From assembly GCA_001873215.1 (NCBI GenBank), contig MNYS01000006.1:120839-172440 (forward strand): a stretch of DNA of 51,602 nt. Reading direction: 5' to 3'. The translations under genes and the position numbers were made by a program. Below are positions 45,210 through 51,602 of this stretch, piece after piece (the first letter of the stretch is position 1; every line of letters starts with the position of its first letter). The DNA comes from Candidatus Levybacteria bacterium CG2_30_37_29 (GTDB taxonomy: Bacteria > Patescibacteriota > Microgenomatia > Levybacterales > GWA1-39-11). The notes beneath the pieces are model-generated. The model searched no databases and had not been told where the DNA came from. It saw only the letters and a list, made by a program, of their open reading frames with translations.

Positions 45210-45878
45210 TTATTTAACAAATACAAATATTGCACTTTTATTATCATGTTCCCATCTGCGATTAAATTCCGCGTTTGGAAGAATTCTTTTTTCTCCAATT
45301 TTTGGATCGTAAATTGTTGTTTCTGTTGAATTTATTTCTTGTAGGGTAACCATGTGTCCGCCGTCAGCCCTGGTCCAGGAAGAAAAAGGAAGAAACACAA
45401 ATAATTTATAAGAAGGATTTGTTTTATTTTTTGTCGTTTTAATTATGTCTGACATTTCAGCAAGAGAAAGAGTTCTTCTATATGCTACTGTGATATCAGA
45501 AGAAGGAAATTTTTGCTTAAATTCAGGCGTGGAAAATACATTTAAAACAAAAGGTAAAACCTTTATTCCCTCGCTATCTCTTTCTGTAAGCCTGTGTTTT
45601 AAAGCGGTTTGCAAAAATCCTTCATATAGTTCCGGTGTGATAGAGGCTCCTGTTATTTCACTGAAAACACTCATAACTGCTGCGCCGACACAATCAGAAC
45701 CATTTCTCTGCATAACTTCATTTATAGGACCAAGAGTAACAGGAATAACGTTCTGATCAGAAGATTTGTGAGATAATTTTTGAACCAATTTTCTTCCCGT
45801 ACCCAATTTCCATGGGGGCATACCGAAAGGAAAGTTTCCTTCAAATCTGTTGTCCATTCCTCCATACATTTTTGGCAA
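45210..45878 (-). CDS. C39-like cysteine peptidase-like protein
   Basis: EVMQRNGSDCVGAAVMSVFSEITG ... GGHMVTLQEINSTETTIYDPKIGEKRIL. Confidence 0.6.
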   Translation of the reverse strand: MPKMYGGMDNRFEGNFPFGMPPWKLGTGRKLVQKLSHKSSDQNVIPVTLGPINEVMQRNGSDCVGAAVMSVFSEITGASITPELYEGFLQTALKHRLTERDSEGIKVLPFVLNVFSTPEFKQKFPSSDITVAYRRTLSLAEMSDIIKTTKNKTNPSYKLFVFLPFSSWTRADGGHMVTLQEINSTETTIYDPKIGEKRILPNAEFNRRWEHDNKSAIFVFVK

Positions 45879-46039
45879 TCTTATGAATCCTTTATTAAAT
45901 AGATTAAGCAGGGAAGTAACATCATTAGGATCTGAATTTTCCTAATTTTTTTCAGCCGTAAAATTTGTAGATAAATTGCCGAGGGTTATTTCTGAAGATT
46001 CACCTGTTATTGTTTTATAATAACATAAAGCATGGTTTG

Positions 46040-46270
46040 TTAATTTTCAATAATCTCAAAAAGCTTGTTCTTCGATTTTCGTCCTGATATGAAGTTTATA
46101 TTCCTCTTTTTTACTTTAAAATGTTTTGCCAGTGCTTCAATGACCGCGATGTTGGCCCGATTTTCAAGCGGCGGTTCACTGACATAGACATGCAAAGTCC
46201 CCAGCAAATCCGGTTCGACTCTTGGCTTTTTACTATTCACATGCGCGATAACGGAAATTTTCACATACAT
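46040..46270 (-). CDS. DUF167/YggU family protein
   Basis: VYVSEPPLENRANIAVIEALAKHFKVKKRNINFISGRKSKNKLFEI. Confidence 0.85.
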   Translation of the reverse strand: MYVKISVIAHVNSKKPRVEPDLLGTLHVYVSEPPLENRANIAVIEALAKHFKVKKRNINFISGRKSKNKLFEIIEN

Positions 46271-46321
46271 ATTATAACTAATATATTGATATGAAAAAGC
46301 AGTTGTGATAGTTTATCGGTA

Positions 46322-46612
46322 ATGAGCGTAGAAATTGAAGGAACGGAAAGTTCAGAAAAACCAAACATAATAAACTCCACCGTTTTGATAGATGAAAAGG
46401 AAGTTGTAATTCCAACGCTTAATGGTAGAGCATATAGAGAAAAAGTAGTGGCTCAATTGGGAAAAAGATTTGTCTGCAAGCAGACAATAGAAACTACTTC
46501 AACCCGCGAAGAGACCGACCCTCAAACAGGAAAGACTAGAGTAGCAACATCAAAAACAGTAAATTATTTTGGTGGGTTAATGGAAGACGTGAACGGAATG
46601 GTGTTTATTTAG
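46322..46612 (+). CDS. Hypothetical protein; possible frameshifted continuation to about 46721
   Basis: 96-aa ORF; another frame continues GVYLGCGTEVLTIKPSSEAKLLCCGIAMSLLQPQTLPTAD*. Confidence 0.5.
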   Translation: MSVEIEGTESSEKPNIINSTVLIDEKEVVIPTLNGRAYREKVVAQLGKRFVCKQTIETTSTREETDPQTGKTRVATSKTVNYFGGLMEDVNGMVFI

Positions 46613-46854
46613 GATGCGGCACGGAAGTTTTAACAATAAAACCTTCTTCTGAAGCAAAATTACTTTGTTGCGGTATCGCCATGTCTTTATTGCAGCCGCA
46701 AACTCTCCCCACCGCGGATTAAAATTTTAAAAACTATTCATAGATTTTGAATTGCTTCTGGTTCTGTTCAGTCTATTTAAAAAACGGTGATTATGATCAC
46801 TGTTGTTTAATATATATAATAATCTTATTAAGAAGAACGAAGTGAGATGAGATA

Positions 46855-47121
46855 ATGAAAGAGCTTGATATACAAAAGACTGCATTAACTTTCGGCGTAT
46901 TTATCGGCGCATGGCATCTTGTTTGGAGTATTCTCATCCTTACAGGTTTTGCACAACAACTCTTAAATTTTGTTTTTTGGATGCATATGATTATATCGCC
47001 ATACCAAGTCACTGCATTTACCCTGACCCAATCACTTATTCTTATCGTTGTGACATTTGTGATGGGTTATGTTGGAGGATGGGTATTTGCTACGATTTGG
47101 AACAGAATGCACCATAAGTAA
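46855..47121 (+). CDS. Small membrane protein
   Basis: 88-aa ORF with two or three hydrophobic segments. Confidence 0.6.
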   Translation: MKELDIQKTALTFGVFIGAWHLVWSILILTGFAQQLLNFVFWMHMIISPYQVTAFTLTQSLILIVVTFVMGYVGGWVFATIWNRMHHK

Positions 47122-47216
47122 ATAAAGAAATCTAATGCCTAATAAAGTTTGGGTTAAGATGTTCGATAGTTTTTAGATTGATTATTTAAAAAACCGAGAG
47201 TATAATTCTTGCAAAT

Positions 47217-47504
47217 ATGTTAAAAGAACAACTGTTGCCAATTGCTATCGAATTTACACCTTTAGAATACTTTAGGGAAATGAGAGTTGTTGCAGCTGCA
47301 AATGAACAGCAGGCGGAGAACCTACAAGCGCGTTTGCAAAGTGGAGTTATAAAACGCTTTGGAAAAGATTTTCCGTTAACCCCAAGACAAAGATTAAGAA
47401 GAGAAAGACATTTGTGGGATCTAAAAGTCAGGGTTGAAGAAGACGTAATATCTATAAATATAGCGTTTGGTGTACCTCACAGGAAAAAATTGAGAAATAG
47501 TTGA
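47217..47504 (+). CDS. Hypothetical protein
   Basis: 95-aa ORF. Confidence 0.5.
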   Translation: MLKEQLLPIAIEFTPLEYFREMRVVAAANEQQAENLQARLQSGVIKRFGKDFPLTPRQRLRRERHLWDLKVRVEEDVISINIAFGVPHRKKLRNS

Positions 47505-47633
47505 AAGATAAGATCGGAATAATAATATCCTCAAGACCATTATAAATCCAACTTGTAACAACCATAAGTAAATAGTTCAAGGCTTATATTTTCAGTATGA
47601 TTTTTGATACACTGGTATATAGGTAAAGAGAAT

Positions 47634-50603
47634 ATGGATGAAGAACCGCAACCATCATCACCATCAAAATTTAGTGGATTAAAAAGAGTGTTTGGTAGGG
47701 CAGAACCTACCAAACCAAATTCTGGCGGTGAAATAAAAGCACCCGCAGTAGAAAATGGCAAGAAGATTGAGGGAGTTGCAACAGACCAGAAATTACTGCA
47801 GTTTTTCTATGAGCTGAAAGGCGTTGATGCTCATGCTATTGCTACTGATAGTTTTCTAGATAAATCCCGTGACGAGTATAATGCAGCATGGTTAACACGG
47901 GAGTTGGTGCAAAATTTTGTTGACCATAACCCTCAATATCCAGGAACACTTGACGGAGTTAGTTTTACTAGCGAGCCTCTGAAAAGTGGTGGAAGAAGAT
48001 TTCGTATTGAAGGTGGTTGGCCTTTTGAAGATCCTACAGGCGTTTTAAGTCCGCATTCGGATAAGCCAGAAGATAGAAATACTGCAGGGGGAAATGGTAT
48101 TGGTCTCAAGCAAACCGCTATTCGTCTGATAAGAGATTTTGGTGTACAAAGATTTGAAATTGATGGTGAAGGCTGGGTTGCTAATTATCGTTTGGCCAAA
48201 GCAGCTGACGTAAATGATGATTGGGCAAATATGCCCGGACAAGTCCCTTTGCATAAAGTTAAACACGACTGGTTATTAGCAGACATTAAAAAGAGCAAAC
48301 CTACGGGTAGAAACGCATATATTATTGAAACAGCTAACCCTGATGTAATCAAAGCACTTGAACAATTACCTACGCTTGGAGTATCTAACGAGAACCCCTA
48401 TCTACAGAATATGGATTTCCAAAATAAGTTTGGAGGTATTAAGTGGCTTCCTAAATCTGAAGGAATTGAGCCAGATAAAGGACGCCTTTTTATTAATGGG
48501 CAGGTCATGAATTATAAAGAAAAAGGCGCTACTGCAGAAGATTATTGGGTAGGTCCTGAATCCGCTACGATTCAGCTTAACAACTTAAAATACAAAATGA
48601 GTATCGATAGACCTCCAGTTAATCCATTTGAACTAAGTCGCTATCTGGATGATATGGTTCAAGCTATGTCAAAAGATGAAATGGTAGAGCAGTTAAAACG
48701 CTCCGAACATTTGTGGGCAGGACATGTAGATTCTAAATATGGAACCGATAGGCAAGGAGCCTTTGTGGTTGTTGAGAAATTAGCAAGGACTCTTCCTTAT
48801 AAAGGTTACGACCGTGGAGAGTGGCAGAAACATTTTGCTGGTAAAAATTATATAGCGCGGGATAGAGGTGTAAGCGACAGCCAGGTAAGAGAATTAGAAG
48901 AGCAGGGATTTATTGTTTGCCCTGGATATTTGGAACAAGTAGGAATGCCGTCAGCTAGCAGTAAGTTAAGCAATGAAGAAACAGCCAGTAATGAAACCCC
49001 ACAAGTTCCTCAACACAAACGAGAACAATTTGTTCAAGAGTATGGTATGGAAGTAGCTTGTGAGGAATTTCCTGATATTAAAGACCCCTCTCAATTCATT
49101 AGCGTGATTAGTAAAAAGTTGGGTGGCCAAGTCACTGCAATAGAAGGAAATGGTAGCAATCCTAATGTTGTTCGTTTGATGTTAAAAGGAGACATACCGA
49201 GAGAATTACTATTTCATGCATTACCAAAGCCAAAAGAAGATAACCAGAAATTAGTATACCTATTAAGAGGAATGGCAGCTTACGGATTAGAGAAAGGTAT
49301 ATTTAAAAAAATATTCACATCACAAGGAGATTTTTTAACAACATTTGGTTTGAATTATGATTTTGTTACTAAAGAAAATAATCTGCTCGTGCGCAATATA
49401 CCAAACGGAAGCGACAAAGGTGTATTCGTAGAAATAGAGTTAAATGATAAATATTTGCAGAAGTTTCAAAATGCTTTTACGCAAGATGAGGCCGCAAGAG
49501 CAAGTGGAAAAACAAAGGAAATGGTATCTAGGGAAGCTCCGTTACCAACCGGAGAACTAAATATCTCCTCAACAGGCAGTGATAGCAAACAATCAGTAGA
49601 AGTAGATATCACTAGAGCGATTGAAGTTAAAGCATGGACTAATGAGCAAGAACAAATTTATCAAGCAGCTGTAAGAAAAAACCCTACAGAATTGTCAGAC
49701 CAAGAAAAACTTATTATTCAGAAACGAGAACAATTAAAACAAGAATTTGGTCGTGTGCCGGTGGCGCAACCTGAAATTCCCGATATTGAAAAGAAAGGAA
49801 ATATTATTCAAAAGGAAGCAACTATGTCTAACTCTGAAAAAACACGAGTATCACAAATGGAAGCTCAATTACCAGGAATACTTGAAGCAGTAAACAAGCT
49901 GGAGGAAATGGTACCAGAGCCAACTGTAGCAGAACTTACTGGACAAAGTCCTGTTGAAAAATACCTACAGTGGCGACAATCTGACCAATTTTATGGTCAA
50001 TTAGGAGATAATGCTGGATACTTAACAGGGAAACATTTAATCGAATTGATTGAAGAACAAAACCAAGCAGATATTTCAAGCGTAGAATCTATCCGTGAAG
50101 AATCACCAGAGGATATAATTCTTGGTGCTCTGCGAAGTAAGCTAAAGAAAATAGTAGAGAGAATGAATCCAGCTGAAGACGAAGTTGATGATTTTGAAAT
50201 TGTTCTTGAGCCAACAGAAAAGCAGCTGGCACAACTTGGGTTATTAAGATTATATTCACAGTTAACTACAAATGTTGCATTACCTAATGACCTTTTCGTT
50301 TATAAGGGAACTGGTAGTAAAGGAATAAATCTTGGTCAAAAGGCGATTGGTATACACGAATCTCTCTTTGGCGTTAAATTCACTGAAGCTATGAGAACAT
50401 TCACACATGAGGTAGCACATAATTATCCTGAAGCTGAAGATCATGGGAACATGTTCCGTCATGCTATGGAATCTTTGTTTGCAGCTACAATTGATAGAGT
50501 CACCAATATAGCCATAAAGTTAGATTCTGGTCAGGCTACGACATCCGAAGAAAGAGTAATTTTGGATATGCAAAGAGAATGGGATAGCATCCTTGCTACA
50601 TAA
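47634..50603 (+). CDS. Large protein with N-terminal GHKL-type ATPase motifs and C-terminal HExxH zincin-like motif
   Basis: WLTRELVQNFVDHNPQ (N-box-like), NTAGGNGIGLKQTAIRLIRDFG (G-box-like), MRTFTHEVAHNYPEAEDHGNMFRHAMESLF (HExxH). Confidence 0.75.
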   Translation: MDEEPQPSSPSKFSGLKRVFGRAEPTKPNSGGEIKAPAVENGKKIEGVATDQKLLQFFYELKGVDAHAIATDSFLDKSRDEYNAAWLTRELVQNFVDHNPQYPGTLDGVSFTSEPLKSGGRRFRIEGGWPFEDPTGVLSPHSDKPEDRNTAGGNGIGLKQTAIRLIRDFGVQRFEIDGEGWVANYRLAKAADVNDDWANMPGQVPLHKVKHDWLLADIKKSKPTGRNAYIIETANPDVIKALEQLPTLGVSNENPYLQNMDFQNKFGGIKWLPKSEGIEPDKGRLFINGQVMNYKEKGATAEDYWVGPESATIQLNNLKYKMSIDRPPVNPFELSRYLDDMVQAMSKDEMVEQLKRSEHLWAGHVDSKYGTDRQGAFVVVEKLARTLPYKGYDRGEWQKHFAGKNYIARDRGVSDSQVRELEEQGFIVCPGYLEQVGMPSASSKLSNEETASNETPQVPQHKREQFVQEYGMEVACEEFPDIKDPSQFISVISKKLGGQVTAIEGNGSNPNVVRLMLKGDIPRELLFHALPKPKEDNQKLVYLLRGMAAYGLEKGIFKKIFTSQGDFLTTFGLNYDFVTKENNLLVRNIPNGSDKGVFVEIELNDKYLQKFQNAFTQDEAARASGKTKEMVSREAPLPTGELNISSTGSDSKQSVEVDITRAIEVKAWTNEQEQIYQAAVRKNPTELSDQEKLIIQKREQLKQEFGRVPVAQPEIPDIEKKGNIIQKEATMSNSEKTRVSQMEAQLPGILEAVNKLEEMVPEPTVAELTGQSPVEKYLQWRQSDQFYGQLGDNAGYLTGKHLIELIEEQNQADISSVESIREESPEDIILGALRSKLKKIVERMNPAEDEVDDFEIVLEPTEKQLAQLGLLRLYSQLTTNVALPNDLFVYKGTGSKGINLGQKAIGIHESLFGVKFTEAMRTFTHEVAHNYPEAEDHGNMFRHAMESLFAATIDRVTNIAIKLDSGQATTSEERVILDMQREWDSILAT

Positions 50604-50694
50604 ACTTATTTATTACCGCTATAATTTTTACCCACTCTCAAGCTCACTATTTTTTTCTATTTAATATTTAGCTTCAATAAGGTACAATAGTCAA

Positions 50695-50802
50695 ATGAAT
50701 CTATCTGTTGGAATTGTCGGGTTGCCGAATGTGGGGAAATCCACTTTGTTTAACGCGCTTTTGAAAAAGCAGCATATTATTATCTATGCAAGTATATGTT
50801 AA
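50695..50802 (+). pseudogene. ychF: Truncated N-terminus of YchF/Obg-family GTPase
   Basis: MNLSVGIVGLPNVGKSTLFNALLKKQ then HIIIYASIC*; Walker A GLPNVGKST intact. Confidence 0.85.
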
Positions 50803-51302
50803 GTGAAGAAGAGTTAAAATATTTAAAAAAAATCCCGCAAAATAAAAAGGTAAATTTTTTTCCTTACGATTCTAAAACTACACAACTTGTAGATAATATT
50901 ATTAAAAAAATTAAAATCAAAATTCTTGACCTAGAGATAAAATTTATAGGTGCCAGTGCGCTAAAAATTTCAGGTCAAGGAGATTTTGACATTTATGTTC
51001 TTTGTCAAAGAGAAAAATTTAAACATTATGTTACTAAGCTAATAGATATTTTTGGAAAACCTATTTTTCAGGGTGATTATATTCAATGGGAGTTTAAAGT
51101 TGGCAGTCACGACGTAGAGCTATATTTAACTGATCCGTCTGATGAAACTGTAAAAGACCAATTTAAGATATTTGAAATGTTAACAAAAGACAAAAAACTT
51201 CTTCTTAAATATGAACATCTAAAGGAAGCGGCAAAAGATTTGCCTTACAAAGAATATCAAAGAAAAAAATATGAATTTTATAATAAGTTACTTGATAAAT
51301 AA
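50796..51302 (+). CDS. GrpB/UPF0157-like nucleotidyltransferase-fold protein
   Basis: FIGASALKISGQGDFDIYVLCQ (GS...D.D-like), LLLKYEHLKEAAKDLPYKEYQRKKYEFYNKLL. Confidence 0.65.
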   Translation: MLSEEELKYLKKIPQNKKVNFFPYDSKTTQLVDNIIKKIKIKILDLEIKFIGASALKISGQGDFDIYVLCQREKFKHYVTKLIDIFGKPIFQGDYIQWEFKVGSHDVELYLTDPSDETVKDQFKIFEMLTKDKKLLLKYEHLKEAAKDLPYKEYQRKKYEFYNKLLDK

Positions 51303-51398
51303 ACTTTAAAGTACAATGTTTAAAAATAATACGCTTTTAAATTAGCGTTCAAAAGTGGTAGTATACAAGTATAATATTTACCTTGGGTCTAGACAACT

Positions 51399-51602
51399 TT
51401 AGAGCGAATTTTCTCTAAAGTTTTTCAGTAACTCCTTATACATAATACCACCTCTGTTATTAAAACGGAACTCTGATTCTTTTAAGTGGAGAAGAAATTT
51501 GGTTTTATGGATACCATTAAGTTTATTCATCCGTCTTTTAGTATATGACCAAAATGATTCAATCCCATTGACATGGTTTTTTCCTCGGGCAAATTCATTC
51601 TC
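51399..51602 (-). mobile_element. IS1595 (ISXO2-like) transposase C-terminus, truncated by window edge
   Basis: Reverse complement encodes ENEFARGKNHVNGIESFWSYTKRRMNKLNGIHKTKFLLHLKESEFRFNNRGGIMYKELLKNFRENSL*. Confidence 0.85.

Overview
The window looks like a Candidate Phyla Radiation genome, probably Microgenomates. This is inferred from the divergent, insertion-bearing 16S gene, the unlinked 16S rRNA, the short EF-Ts and the style of the surface proteins. No taxonomy search was run. Main contents: (1) A 16S rRNA gene (about 5927-8680, + strand) with three insertions: a 292-nt element in the helix-6/V1 loop almost entirely filled by a GIY-YIG nuclease ORF, an AT-rich multi-hairpin expansion in V5/helix 26, and an 855-nt putative group II intron (7696-8550) at the universal GTACA^CACCGCCCG site that carries a LAGLIDADG ORF instead of a reverse transcriptase. 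A 22-nt leader/trailer processing stem encloses the gene, and no 23S, 5S or spacer tRNA follows it. (2) A surface-protein region (about 9.9-31.2 kb, - strand) with dockerin-like tails, cohesin-like domains, a vWA protein, a DUF192-like protein, PT-rich linkers and recurring N-terminal membrane-anchor motifs. (3) Two REP-associated (Y1/HUH) transposases, each with its own flanking palindrome. (4) Housekeeping genes: mreB, dcd, glyA, uppS, rpsB, tsf, rseP, frr, recR, FKBP, a Crp/Fnr regulator and an alkD-like gene. (5) An accessory right end with a 999-aa protein combining GHKL-ATPase-like motifs and a C-terminal HExxH motif, a truncated ychF start fused onto a GrpB/nucleotidyltransferase-like ORF, and a partial IS1595-like transposase. 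All calls come from reading the sequence; no database or folding program was used.
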